Assembly (NCBI GenBank): GCA_017622845.1
Contig: JAGAQJ010000023.1
Location: 1 to 61,701, forward strand
DNA from: Lachnospiraceae bacterium
Lineage (GTDB): Bacteria; Bacillota; Clostridia; Lachnospirales; Lachnospiraceae
DNA length: 61,701 bases
Reading direction: 5' to 3'
Positions 19,374 through 27,676 of the stretch are shown here, one piece after another. The position numbers were made by a program, and so were the translations under genes. The notes beneath the pieces were generated by a model that saw only the letters and a list, made by a program, of their open reading frames with translations, was not told where the DNA came from and searched no databases. Numbering within the stretch: the stretch's first letter is position 1; each line of letters begins with the position of its first letter.

Positions 19374-20054
19374 CTATCTTCTTTCATTTGAATTTGGATT
19401 AAATTTTAAAATTCCTATAATTCCCAACACAATGGAGCAAATCGAAGCAGCCGCGTACAATATTATGTTATAAAGAGATTGGTCTATCAGTATTTTTGAT
19501 ATATAAAACATAGGGTTATATTTGTTCAAATTTGAAGTTGTATTCAACAACATAAACATTCCAAAAATTAATATTGAAAAAATAGTTTTGATGGTGTTAG
19601 CATGCACCTTTCTTATCAAAGTAAATCCAAATCCAAAAAAAGCACATGGTATGCACAATATTATTGCAATCAGACTATACGCTGTAATCACAAAAAACGA
19701 AAATTTCTTTTCCCAGATTACTACAAGATTAAATAAGCTAACGCTTATGATACAGAATACAATTTGAGTCATTAAGTTTCCCAAGAAGAAGTTTACCGGC
19801 GAATTGTCAATCGAAAAAATAGTCCTTAGGCTTCCATCCTCCTTTAATTCCAAAGCATATAAGCCAACTCCGTAGATATAGGAACATAATATCATATATA
19901 TCCACCAATAAGTCAAATCGCTTTCTTTATAAATCTGTTCTCTATTTAAAACATACATAATTAATGGCAGCAGAATAGACCATATAAAAGGAATTTTGTC
20001 CTTTAATAATGATTTCACATTCAATATTACATAGGCAGAAATTTTATTGAGCAT
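19374..20054 (-). CDS. ABC-2-like membrane subunit of LytTR-linked exporter
   Basis: A 226-residue membrane protein with six hydrophobic segments (IPFIWSILLPLIMYVL at the start, YAAASICSIVLGIIGILKF at the end). It is AT-rich like its ATPase partner. GGAGG lies before the ATG. No known export motif is evident, but the size, helix count and position fit the permease half of a two-gene ABC-2 exporter. Transcription would begin at the promoter near 20125. Confidence 0.75.
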   Translation of the reverse strand: MLNKISAYVILNVKSLLKDKIPFIWSILLPLIMYVLNREQIYKESDLTYWWIYMILCSYIYGVGLYALELKEDGSLRTIFSIDNSPVNFFLGNLMTQIVFCIISVSLFNLVVIWEKKFSFFVITAYSLIAIILCIPCAFFGFGFTLIRKVHANTIKTIFSILIFGMFMLLNTTSNLNKYNPMFYISKILIDQSLYNIILYAAASICSIVLGIIGILKFNPNSNERR

Positions 20055-20124
20055 GCAATGTCCTCCATTTTATCCGGCGTAGGCGCATTCTTAAATTACC
20101 ATCATACAGCTGCAGTTGACAAAA

Positions 20125-20194
20125 TTATAATAAAGCAGAATCCAAATTTTGACTCAGTCTTTTTACTAAGTGGCATAAAAAAGCCCTTCAAGTG
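20125..20194 (-). promoter_or_regulatory. promoter with LytTR-like direct repeat before the ABC operon
   Basis: On the minus strand a perfect -10 TATAAT (20125-20130) lacks a recognisable -35. Two similar sites, CACTTGAAG (20186-20194) and CACTTAGTA (20164-20172), are spaced exactly 22 bases apart, two helical turns, with the nearer one ending 33 bases upstream of the -10. Direct repeats with this spacing upstream of a weak promoter are how LytTR regulators such as ComE and BrsR bind. Assignment to the local LytTR protein is inferred. Confidence 0.5.
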
Positions 20195-20221
20195 CAAAAA
20201 AACACACATGAGATACCACCC

Positions 20222-21160
20222 TTATAAGGTGCTGCATTGCGAAACAAAGAAGTTCTGTACGGAATGAACTGCATTGGCTCCGTCTGCCACTGCCGTAATA
20301 ATCTGGCGCATCGGTTTTCTTCTGATATCCCCTGCCGCAAAGATTCCCTTCTCAGAAGTCATGCAGGTCTCATCTGCCACAATATAGCCCTTCTCGTCCA
20401 TCTGCACGAGTCCCTGAAAAGCATCTGTGTTGGGAACAACGCCGACTGCAATAAACACTCCATTCACCGCAAGGCTGCTTTGCTCACCGCTCTGGTTATT
20501 CCGGACTTCAATGCCTTCTACGATCTCTTCTCCGCAGATTTCTTTCACCTCACTATTCCAGATGATCTCAACATTTTCCAGTGAAAAAAGCTTTTTTTGC
20601 AGCGTATCTGCTGCCCTGAGCGTATCTCTTCTATGAATAAGATATACCTTCTGGCAGATTCCGGCAAGAAAGATGGCGTCCTCCGCAGCAACATCGCCTC
20701 CGCCTACAACCGCAACGGTTCTTTTTCTGAAAAATGCTCCATCGCAGGTGGCACAGTATGATACTCCCAGCCCTGAAAGCTTCATTTCCCCCGGCACGCC
20801 AAGCATCGAATGGGAAGCGCCTGTCGCAAGTATGACAGCCCTTGCTTCCAACGAACCTTCATCGGTGAAGACAATTTTCTTGTCTGTATGGTTCTCAATC
20901 TTCTGCACATCAGCCGTAACAAATGTGACCCCAAGCTTATCCGCATGCTCTCTGAACCGTTCGGACAGTTCTCCTCCGCTGAGTCCCGGAAGTCCCAGAT
21001 AATTATCGACCTCATATGTTGTAAGTACCTGTCCGCCGCTTACCGGGCTTCTGTCAACCACTGCGGTCTCAATTCCTGCTCTCACTGCATAAATTGCCGC
21101 CCCCATTCCTGCAGGCCCCGATCCTATTATCACCAAATCATACATCTTCTTTTCCATCAT
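20222..21160 (-). CDS. trxB: thioredoxin reductase (NADPH, FAD)
   Basis: The 312-residue flavoprotein reduces thioredoxin with NADPH. It shows the N-terminal FAD motif GSGPAGMGAA, the redox pair CATC (Cys136 and Cys139), the NADPH motif GGGDVAAEDA and the C-terminal FAD motif GIFAAGDIR. I choose ATG 21160 because it overlaps the SDR stop in ATGA and GGAGG lies 6 bases upstream; the TTG two codons earlier is too close to that site. Translational coupling to the SDR gene is therefore likely. Confidence 0.9.
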   Translation of the reverse strand: MMEKKMYDLVIIGSGPAGMGAAIYAVRAGIETAVVDRSPVSGGQVLTTYEVDNYLGLPGLSGGELSERFREHADKLGVTFVTADVQKIENHTDKKIVFTDEGSLEARAVILATGASHSMLGVPGEMKLSGLGVSYCATCDGAFFRKRTVAVVGGGDVAAEDAIFLAGICQKVYLIHRRDTLRAADTLQKKLFSLENVEIIWNSEVKEICGEEIVEGIEVRNNQSGEQSSLAVNGVFIAVGVVPNTDAFQGLVQMDEKGYIVADETCMTSEKGIFAAGDIRRKPMRQIITAVADGANAVHSVQNFFVSQCSTL

Positions 21161-21888
21161 GTCCAACCTCCGTCTAACGTTATAATCTGTCCTGTCAGGT
21201 ACTCATTGCCTGTGCATAAAAGCCTTACCAGCTCTCCAACTTCCTGCGGACGCCCCATGCGGTCAGCAGGGATTTCCTGTATCAGGGCTTCCATTTCTGA
21301 TTCATCAAAACATTTGTTCATATCTGTGTCAATCACACCGCACGCAATTGCATTTACCTGTATGTTGCTTGGACCCAGTTCTTTTGCAAGCGCACGCGTC
21401 AGCGCATTGACCCCTCCTTTTGATGCCGAGTAAGCAACTTCTGTTGACGCGCCGGTATTTCCCCATACCGAAGAAATATTAATGATTTTTCCTCTATGCC
21501 GTCTCACCATTTCAGGAACTGCACACCGGCAGGTGAGAAAGCAGGCATTTAAGTTGGTATCGATTACTTCCTTCCATTCCTGATAAGTCATATCGGTTAG
21601 AAGCCCTATATAAGAAATTCCTGCATTGTTTACAAGAACGTCAAGATAAGGAATCTCCTCAAACATTTTTGCCACATCTGCTTCGCTGCATACGGAAAAT
21701 GCATAACATTTACAGATGATTCCATATTGATTATGAAGCTTCTGCGCCAATTTATTCAGAAGTTCTATGTTCGTATGGCATGTAAGATACAAATCATATC
21801 CCATTGATGCAAGCTCTTGTGCGATTGCTCTTCCGATTCCCCTTGATGCGCCTGTTACCAGCGCCCTTTTTTTATCATCACCCGACAT
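21157..21888 (-). CDS. short-chain dehydrogenase/reductase (FabG-like)
   Basis: A 243-residue classical SDR. The NAD(P) motif is TGASRGIG (residues 12-19), the NNAG motif is present (VLVNNAGISYIG), the catalytic Ser lies in ISSVWG and the Tyr-x-x-x-Lys pair in YSASKGG. The length and the C-terminus (YLTGQIITLDGGWT) fit FabG-like reductases. It overlaps the trxB start by four bases, an unusual pairing. The substrate cannot be told from sequence; a free-standing 3-oxoacyl-ACP reductase or a sugar/alcohol dehydrogenase are both possible. Confidence 0.85.
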   Translation of the reverse strand: MSGDDKKRALVTGASRGIGRAIAQELASMGYDLYLTCHTNIELLNKLAQKLHNQYGIICKCYAFSVCSEADVAKMFEEIPYLDVLVNNAGISYIGLLTDMTYQEWKEVIDTNLNACFLTCRCAVPEMVRRHRGKIINISSVWGNTGASTEVAYSASKGGVNALTRALAKELGPSNIQVNAIACGVIDTDMNKCFDESEMEALIQEIPADRMGRPQEVGELVRLLCTGNEYLTGQIITLDGGWT

Positions 21889-21983
21889 TTGCAGATTCTC
21901 CTTTCCTTCCTTTTATTATGTTACATCATCTTTCCACGATTGTACATAGCCTCGCGGAGGAAACGCATGTCTGTGCATCATAA

Positions 21984-22006
21984 AAGCCGCAGGCTGCCTG
22001 CGGCTT
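21984..22006 (-). terminator. terminator after the aldolase-family gene
   Basis: A 10-base GC-rich perfect stem (21984-21993 with 21997-22006), a 3-base loop, and TTTTAT following on the minus strand. It ends the aldolase-family transcript, 21 bases past its stop codon. Confidence 0.88.
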
Positions 22007-22027
22007 CTGGTTCTTTGGACACAAGGC

Positions 22028-23002
22028 TTAGTCCTGTGCCACAACTTCTTTGTAAAATTCTGAGTAATCTGTTCTCTTGTCCTTGGTAAACTGAATCGCA
22101 GTTCTTGGATGCTGGTTCAGAAGCCCTGTCATCATATACTGGAGGTCAAATCCCCACACCACGCCGTCTGCCTTGAGCTTATTCATGTATTTCTCAATAA
22201 ACTGAATCGCATAGTAAGTATTGTACTTCGGATTGCGCAGGAAGCCAAGCAGAAGCTCCATCGCACAGTTGCCTGCGCCTCTCCCCATACCGGAATAGGT
22301 CGCATCAAGCCAGTCAACCCCATCGCCCACAGCCTCAATTGTATTGGCAAATGCAAGCTGCTGGTTATTATGCGCATGGATACCAAGCTGTTTACCATAC
22401 TTGCTTGCAAACTCCATGTAAATATCAGAGATACGCGCTATCTGCTCCGGATATAAGGAACCGTAGCTGTCAACAATGTAGAAAACATCGACAGGAGTCC
22501 TTCCTAAAATATCAAGCGCGACTTTCAAATCACTTTCCTGACCGTTTGAAATTGCCATAATATTACAGGTTACTTCATATCCTTTTTTCTTGGCATCTTC
22601 TATCATCTCGGCGGCAGCCGGAATGGTATTGAGATAAGTTGCCACACGTATCAGATCAATCGGACTGTCAGACTTATTGATAATATCATTTTTGTAGTCG
22701 CATCTTCCAACGTCAGCCATCACTGCAAGCTTAAGAGGGGTATTGTTGTCTCCTACGATTGCCCTGATATCATCGTCACTGCAGAATTTCCACTTGCCGA
22801 ACTTACTCTCGTCAAACATTTCTTTTGATGCCTTATAACCCATCTCCATATAATCCACGCCTGACTTAATATTTGTCTCATATAAGGCTTTCACAAGCTC
22901 ATCGGTAAAATAAAAATCGTTGACCAGGCCGCCGTCCCTTAATGTCGCGTCGACAACCTTAATGCTTGAACGATAATCCATCAAATTAACAATCTCTTTC
23001 AT
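22028..23002 (-). CDS. DRE-TIM metallolyase family aldolase
   Basis: A 324-residue TIM-barrel protein related to 4-hydroxy-2-oxovalerate aldolase and HMG-CoA lyase. The signature DATLRDGG is near residue 14; the metal-binding HAHNN lies in the LGIHAHNNQQLA segment and GMGRGAGN follows it. The start at 23002 is set by GGAGGAGAAAGAG just upstream; the frame is open for 25 more codons but without a start site. It is shorter than acetaldehyde-coupled aldolases and no dehydrogenase partner is next to it. Its substrate is unknown. It is monocistronic with its own terminator. Confidence 0.8.
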   Translation of the reverse strand: MKEIVNLMDYRSSIKVVDATLRDGGLVNDFYFTDELVKALYETNIKSGVDYMEMGYKASKEMFDESKFGKWKFCSDDDIRAIVGDNNTPLKLAVMADVGRCDYKNDIINKSDSPIDLIRVATYLNTIPAAAEMIEDAKKKGYEVTCNIMAISNGQESDLKVALDILGRTPVDVFYIVDSYGSLYPEQIARISDIYMEFASKYGKQLGIHAHNNQQLAFANTIEAVGDGVDWLDATYSGMGRGAGNCAMELLLGFLRNPKYNTYYAIQFIEKYMNKLKADGVVWGFDLQYMMTGLLNQHPRTAIQFTKDKRTDYSEFYKEVVAQD

Positions 23003-23229
23003 CTTCTCTTTCTCCTCCGCTGCTTTATTTGAAATAGTATTTCTAAGCTTTTTACATTTTAACACATTAAAGTGCAAAAGTCCACTACTATAACCAATTT
23101 AAATGCTTTTGGAAGGAAATCTTCTGACTGCCGTTTACTATCGTACCAATCTCATAGCAGTCATAGAAACTGCTGACATGGCTGATTACCATCTCTTTCG
23201 CTTTCTGAGGCACAACAAGATGAAAGCCT

Positions 23230-23268
23230 ACTCCGCAGCAAGTGCGTCGTGCTGTACTGAACAATTAC
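23230..23268 (+). mobile_element. IS66-like MITE, 3' part only (copy A)
   Basis: The last 39 bases of the 134-base interspersed element are present, ending GTACTGAACAATTAC. The 5' part is missing or too degraded to align. The rest of the 398-base gap 23003-23400 shows no gene or other clear signal. Confidence 0.75.
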
Positions 23269-23400
23269 TTTTTACTTTATCATAAATGATTTTACCCAAG
23301 GCAGACAATAACCGTACGAGGGAGATTTGCATTCCGGTTCAACTGATGATTGAATGAACAGGCAGGAGCGTCACACCAGTACGAAAGAGGTTAAAAGAAT

Positions 23401-24114
23401 TTATCTTTTTTCCTCTAAACCGATTACCGAATCAATAGGCAGTGATACCACAAGTCCTTTAGCCTCACTATGTATTCCGCAATGCTCTCCAATTGCCTGC
23501 ATCAATTTGAGTTTATTTTCATTTTCTATAATGATAAAGAGCATTTCTTTTTCTTCCTGAATCCCCATTCCCCAGAAGCCCATAGCTTCCTGATTGCCTA
23601 TGCGCCTGCCGGGTACTACTGTACCGCCGCTGGCCCCGGCCTTTTTTGCAACATCCATGACTTCTTCACTATATCCTTGATTAACGACTGCTACAACAAG
23701 TGCGTATTTCATATCTGCCATTTTTATTTCATCCTTTCGATTTGCTGCCTCTGATAACTGCATTTCACCGCCATTTAAATTTTCCAACAGCCGAAAAATC
23801 AGATTGTTGACACCGGACATTGGAAGCGTAAACGCTATACCGCTGTTTACTGCTCCTATCCTAAGTTCTGTTTTCAATTTTTTGAGCATATCATCAGCAA
23901 AGGGCTTGGGAAGTATACTTATTATAATCCTTTTGTCAGGAGTACCCAGCCCTAAAATATCTATCATTTCGCTTGAAGCTGTACCAACGGCATTCCATTG
24001 ATACTGTATGGGAACAGCGCCTTTGCGAAACATATCAACTGCTTTTTCCGAAAGTTTCGGAGTCGTTATCAAAATCAGGATACGCAGCGGCACATGTTTT
24101 ATATTTGAATCCAT
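23401..24114 (-). CDS. double-domain PII-like signalling protein
   Basis: A 237-residue protein made of two halves, each resembling the PII/CutA ferredoxin-like fold. The second half carries GTVVPGRR (about residues 160-170), much like the T-loop region of GlnB-type proteins, and ends with IIENENKLKLMQAIGEHCGI. The first half has ILITTPKLSEKAVDMFRKGA and a degenerate loop. It starts 3 bases after the DUF1538 stop, so the two are translationally linked. PII proteins gate membrane transporters in response to nucleotides; here the DUF1538 protein is the likely partner. That partnership is inferred. Confidence 0.8.
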   Translation of the reverse strand: MDSNIKHVPLRILILITTPKLSEKAVDMFRKGAVPIQYQWNAVGTASSEMIDILGLGTPDKRIIISILPKPFADDMLKKLKTELRIGAVNSGIAFTLPMSGVNNLIFRLLENLNGGEMQLSEAANRKDEIKMADMKYALVVAVVNQGYSEEVMDVAKKAGASGGTVVPGRRIGNQEAMGFWGMGIQEEKEMLFIIIENENKLKLMQAIGEHCGIHSEAKGLVVSLPIDSVIGLEEKR

Positions 24115-24117
24115 AAA

Positions 24118-25644
24118 TCATTCCTCCTTAATCTCGATGATTGTATCCACATCATCCGGAATCATATCCTCTGGCTTAATTAGTTTTTTCTGTTTCATTA
24201 ACTGCAGCTTATCTTGTAATCCCATAATTTGAACTGCTATCAAAGGCGTAAGGGCAACCAATGCTATCACACCAAAAGCATCTGTCATGATATTTCCTCC
24301 CACCGCTTCACAAGCCCCAATGCAAAGAGGCAGTAAAAAAGTAGATGTCATCGGACCACTTGCTACACCACCGGAGTCAAACGAAATACCTACAAATATC
24401 GTCGGAATAAATCGCGACAATATCAATGCTATAACATATCCGGGTATAATAATCCACTGGATTGGAATTCCGGTTAAAATTCTTAATACCGCAAGTCCAA
24501 TACTAACCGCAACTCCGATTGACAGACAACGGTTCATTGATTTTGCAGATACTCTTTCATTTGTAACAGATTGAACTTGATGATTCAGTATTTGAATTGC
24601 CGGCTCTGCTTTCACAATGAAATAACCAATCACCATACCGATCGGTATCAGCAGCCATTTGAATTCGGAGCCTGCGATTTCTCTGCCAATCATTGTTCCT
24701 ACAGGTGCAAATCCGACATTTACACCGCAAAGGAACAGAACCAAGCCCACATATGTATAAATGAAACCGACCAAAATACGCTTTATCTGCCTTTTGGTAT
24801 GCCGCTTACTGATATGCTGAAATACGAAAAAAACTGCAGCAACAGGTAAAATGGAAATGAACACTTCTTTCGCATATTTTGGAATTTCTATCGCAAAGGA
24901 ATGCGCCACATCCCTCATTGTTACTACATCCGCAACCTCCGATGCAGTATATACCGCTTCTTTCGGTGAATAGCAGCAGCCAAGCAGCATGACAGCAAGA
25001 ATCGGTCCCACACTGGATAAGGAAACTAGTCCAAAACTGTCACTGGACGCATTTTTATCACCCCGGACTGCGGAAAGTCCAACACCCATTGCCATGATAA
25101 AAGGCACCGTAATCGGGCCTGTCGTCACTCCTCCTGAATCAAACGCTACTGCAAGAAATTCTTTCGGTACAAAGAAAGAAAACAGCAAAATGACTGCATA
25201 CAGCACCATTAAAAGAATGGACAAATCTACATGTAAAATAATTCGGAGTACAGCAATGCTTAGACAAATTCCCACACCTATTGCTACTGTCGATATTAAG
25301 ATATGATTGGGAATAGAAGGCACCTGCTCCGACAATATCTGCAAATCCGGTTCTGCAAGAGTAACAAGCGCCCCCATTACAAAAGCGACAATCGCAATGA
25401 CACCTATTTTATGTGATTTTGACAAATGAGTGCCAATGCCCTCTCCAAGAGGTCTCATTGACATTTCGGCTCCTAATTGAAACATTCCCATTCCGACTAT
25501 CAGCATCAGCGCTCCCACAAAAAACATTACAACAGTGCCAATCTCCAGCGGAACAAGAATAATGCTCAGTAAAAGCACAATACCGGTTATTGGCAATACT
25601 GCTGACAGCGATTCTTGTATTTTTTCCTTCAGCTTCAAATTCAA
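24118..25644 (-). CDS. DUF1538 membrane transporter-like protein
   Basis: About 508 residues with ten or more membrane segments arranged as two repeated halves. Each half contains the same signature, FDSGGVTTGPITVPFI near residue 170 and FDSGGVASGPMTSTFL near residue 425, which is typical of DUF1538. I choose TTG at 25644 as start because AAGGAGG lies 8 bases before it; the upstream GTG lies on that site itself. Family function is not established; the inverted or tandem repeat with GG motifs resembles secondary transporters. It is cotranscribed with the PII-like gene. Confidence 0.82.
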   Translation of the reverse strand: MNLKLKEKIQESLSAVLPITGIVLLLSIILVPLEIGTVVMFFVGALMLIVGMGMFQLGAEMSMRPLGEGIGTHLSKSHKIGVIAIVAFVMGALVTLAEPDLQILSEQVPSIPNHILISTVAIGVGICLSIAVLRIILHVDLSILLMVLYAVILLFSFFVPKEFLAVAFDSGGVTTGPITVPFIMAMGVGLSAVRGDKNASSDSFGLVSLSSVGPILAVMLLGCCYSPKEAVYTASEVADVVTMRDVAHSFAIEIPKYAKEVFISILPVAAVFFVFQHISKRHTKRQIKRILVGFIYTYVGLVLFLCGVNVGFAPVGTMIGREIAGSEFKWLLIPIGMVIGYFIVKAEPAIQILNHQVQSVTNERVSAKSMNRCLSIGVAVSIGLAVLRILTGIPIQWIIIPGYVIALILSRFIPTIFVGISFDSGGVASGPMTSTFLLPLCIGACEAVGGNIMTDAFGVIALVALTPLIAVQIMGLQDKLQLMKQKKLIKPEDMIPDDVDTIIEIKEE

Positions 25645-25727
25645 ACAAAACACCTCCTTATCATATTGAATTTTTGCATCTCACTTTCTAATTCATAATA
25701 TGAAATGCTTTTCTAATTATTATCCAC

Positions 25728-25747
25728 AAAGTTCGCCAGCGAACTTT
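25728..25747. promoter_or_regulatory. 20-base palindrome between marR and DUF1538 genes
   Basis: AAAGTTCGC and its inverse GCGAACTTT flank two bases. It sits 13 bases after the MarR stop. It could be an attenuating hairpin or a second operator for the MarR protein; the minus-strand side has no clear T run. A single DnaA-box-like TTATCCACA overlaps its left edge. Confidence 0.45.
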
Positions 25748-25760
25748 ATAAGCAAATAAA

Positions 25761-26195
25761 CTATTCGCCAAGCTCTCTGTTAATATTTTCATTCATTTTA
25801 GCAATCACTTCTTTGACTATCGCCAATTCCTCCGGGCTAATACCTTTTTGCACGATGTCTCTGCATTCTGCATAGATATCAATCACTTTTCCGACCACTT
25901 CTTTTGACCTCTCCGTTAAGCTGATATGCAATACTCTATGGTCATTTTCATCTTCATTTAACAGAATAAATCCTTTTGTGCGGAGATTCTCTATTGATTT
26001 TGAAATATGAGCCTTGGATAAATGCTTTTTTTGTATAATCTCTTTGGCAGTATCTGCATTCTTTTCACTTTGCAAAAACACCAATATATCCAGTTCTACA
26101 GGACGCAAATCACATTCCTGCATAATTGGTTCTACTTTTTTTATTATCAATTTCTTTAACTGTAACCCGGACATTACAAAATCGGCGGTTTCCAT
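25761..26195 (-). CDS. MarR-family regulator
   Basis: A 144-residue winged-helix protein (LRPVELDILVFLQSEKN, recognition helix LSKAHISKSIENLRTKGFI, wing DENDHRVLHISLTERSKEV) with long dimerisation helices at both ends. AGGAGG precedes the ATG. It heads the operon marR-DUF1538-PII on the minus strand and has a strong promoter with a palindrome over the start of transcription, so it probably represses itself and the downstream genes. Confidence 0.85.
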   Translation of the reverse strand: METADFVMSGLQLKKLIIKKVEPIMQECDLRPVELDILVFLQSEKNADTAKEIIQKKHLSKAHISKSIENLRTKGFILLNEDENDHRVLHISLTERSKEVVGKVIDIYAECRDIVQKGISPEELAIVKEVIAKMNENINRELGE

Positions 26196-26208
26196 ATTCC
26201 CTCCTGAT

Positions 26209-26263
26209 TAGTTTGCTGAGAAACTATTTTTCATAGTATACACTGCTTTTTTTCGGATGTCAA
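26209..26263 (-). promoter_or_regulatory. strong promoter and MarR-type operator
   Basis: On the minus strand, consensus TTGACA (26258-26263), a 17-base spacer and TATACT (26235-26240) precede an 18-base inverted repeat TAGTTT...AAACTA (26209-26226) that covers the expected transcription start. This layout is standard for autorepressed marR genes. Confidence 0.7.
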
Positions 26264-26332
26264 TTAAGAAAGTTTAAACTTTTCTTTTGGCTTCTCCTTA
26301 TCCTTCTTTTGGGCAGATGCGGATGCATCAAT

Positions 26333-26596
26333 TCATCCCTTTTTATAAACAATTCTCTTTATACTTTCCGCAGACAAATTGTATTTTTCTATCAGTTCCC
26401 CGATTGTCATCCCATCCTGATAGTCTGCCTGAATCTTCCTGTTGCGCTCCTGATAAAACCGTCTTGCACCGGAACCTTCTCCCCATTTTTTCTTCTCTTC
26501 CGGTTTGGGAATATAGATCACTTCTCCGGTCACATATTTTTGTATTTCCTTTAACAGCTCATCGGGCAGAACATGGGAAGCATTTTTATATTTCAT
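26333..26596 (-). CDS. CD3324-family small DNA-binding-like protein
   Basis: An 87-residue protein beginning MKYKNASHVLPDELLKEIQ and ending in a helix-turn-helix-like segment (MTIGELIEKYNLSAESIKRI). It matches the pattern of the CD3324 family, which resembles the Mor activator of phage Mu. CAGGAGG precedes the ATG. It starts 31 bases after the nucleotidyltransferase-like gene and may be the last gene of a GNAT/nucleotidyltransferase/CD3324 unit. Function is unknown; DNA binding is inferred. Confidence 0.75.
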   Translation of the reverse strand: MKYKNASHVLPDELLKEIQKYVTGEVIYIPKPEEKKKWGEGSGARRFYQERNRKIQADYQDGMTIGELIEKYNLSAESIKRIVYKKG

Positions 26597-26627
26597 AGCT
26601 GCCTCCTGTTACCATATACGGTCTCCT

Positions 26628-27674
26628 TTACCGGTTCTCCTTGACAAATTCCTCAAAGGAATAATATTTATTCTGATGCACCTTACTTTCTTCTATCGTT
26701 TTTACAAGATATGCCTCTATTTCTTCTGCTCTTTTGGCAAATCTCGCAAGATTCTCTTGATCAAAAGCAGACATCAGGTCCATCTTCTCAAGATGGAAAT
26801 CTTCCTGAACAGCATCAAATTCTATTTGAAGATAACAGCCCGTCAAATAACTGTCTTCTGCACTGTTTATGCTTGTAAAATAAGCGATTCGGCGAAAGGT
26901 ATACCGCATTTCCTGATACCACATTGCCAAATCTTCGTAATTCGGTTCAAACGTCTTTTTCTCATCTGCCATTATTCTGGTCGTAAGAAACTTTCTCGTC
27001 ATGCAAATCAGTTCATAGACTTTTTTTCTGATGGCATCTATTTCATGTTCAGCAAGCATTTCAGCAAATGTTTTCTCGAATCCGCATGGATATTCTTTCA
27101 TCTGATGCAAATCGTTTGTAAGATTCATATAACCGCTTTTTAAATAAGTGCCGTTTACCATGGCAATCGCATTCATAAGATAACAGCACACGCCTCCGGC
27201 AGCCTTCCTTATATCACATAAAGCTTCTTCAAAAAGCATTGTCTGAAAAATCTCTTGAGCCGTTTCTAAAAATTCCAGGCTTTTCGGCATATGAAATGTC
27301 TTATCCTGTAACTTTAACAGCATTTCTGCCTTTAAATTTTCAAAACGGATTTTTTCTTCCTGACTTTTTGCATAAATCACTTCGCCTTTGGCAAATGCAA
27401 AAATCATGTGAGGTTCTTCAATATTTGCAATCCTTTCTAATCTTTCCCATGAAATCGGATATAAGTCATATCCCATATCCTCAATGATAAAAGTGCGTGC
27501 CAATTGATTTCCGCGTTCGGTCGACGGCACAAAGAAATCAAATACCATATTTTGCTCGTCTGTGGGAATTTTCCCTCCGCCTTTTTGTCCGATTAATAAA
27601 GCGATGTCTTCCTGATACTCTGTGCGGATTTTTTCTACCGCCCATTCCACTAATTCTTTATCAATATTTTTCAT
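26628..27674 (-). CDS. nucleotidyltransferase-like protein
   Basis: A 348-residue soluble protein. The start at 27674 is set by GGGGAAGG 5 bases upstream, right after the stop of the GNAT gene. The first 120 residues (ALLIGQKGGGKIPTDEQ, NMVFDFFVPSTERGNQLART, GYDLYPISWERLERI) have the look of a minimal nucleotidyltransferase fold, but the usual Gly-Ser...Asp-x-Asp triad is replaced by GQKGGGK and FDFF, so activity is doubtful. The C-terminal 200 residues are all helical. Similar uncharacterised genes occur in Lachnospiraceae. Function unknown. Confidence 0.6.
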   Translation of the reverse strand: MKNIDKELVEWAVEKIRTEYQEDIALLIGQKGGGKIPTDEQNMVFDFFVPSTERGNQLARTFIIEDMGYDLYPISWERLERIANIEEPHMIFAFAKGEVIYAKSQEEKIRFENLKAEMLLKLQDKTFHMPKSLEFLETAQEIFQTMLFEEALCDIRKAAGGVCCYLMNAIAMVNGTYLKSGYMNLTNDLHQMKEYPCGFEKTFAEMLAEHEIDAIRKKVYELICMTRKFLTTRIMADEKKTFEPNYEDLAMWYQEMRYTFRRIAYFTSINSAEDSYLTGCYLQIEFDAVQEDFHLEKMDLMSAFDQENLARFAKRAEEIEAYLVKTIEESKVHQNKYYSFEEFVKENR

Positions 27675-27676
27675 AT

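Noticed and set aside
25722-25730. TTATCCACA, a DnaA-box match
   Set aside because: Only one copy in the neighbourhood and no origin context, so chance is likely.
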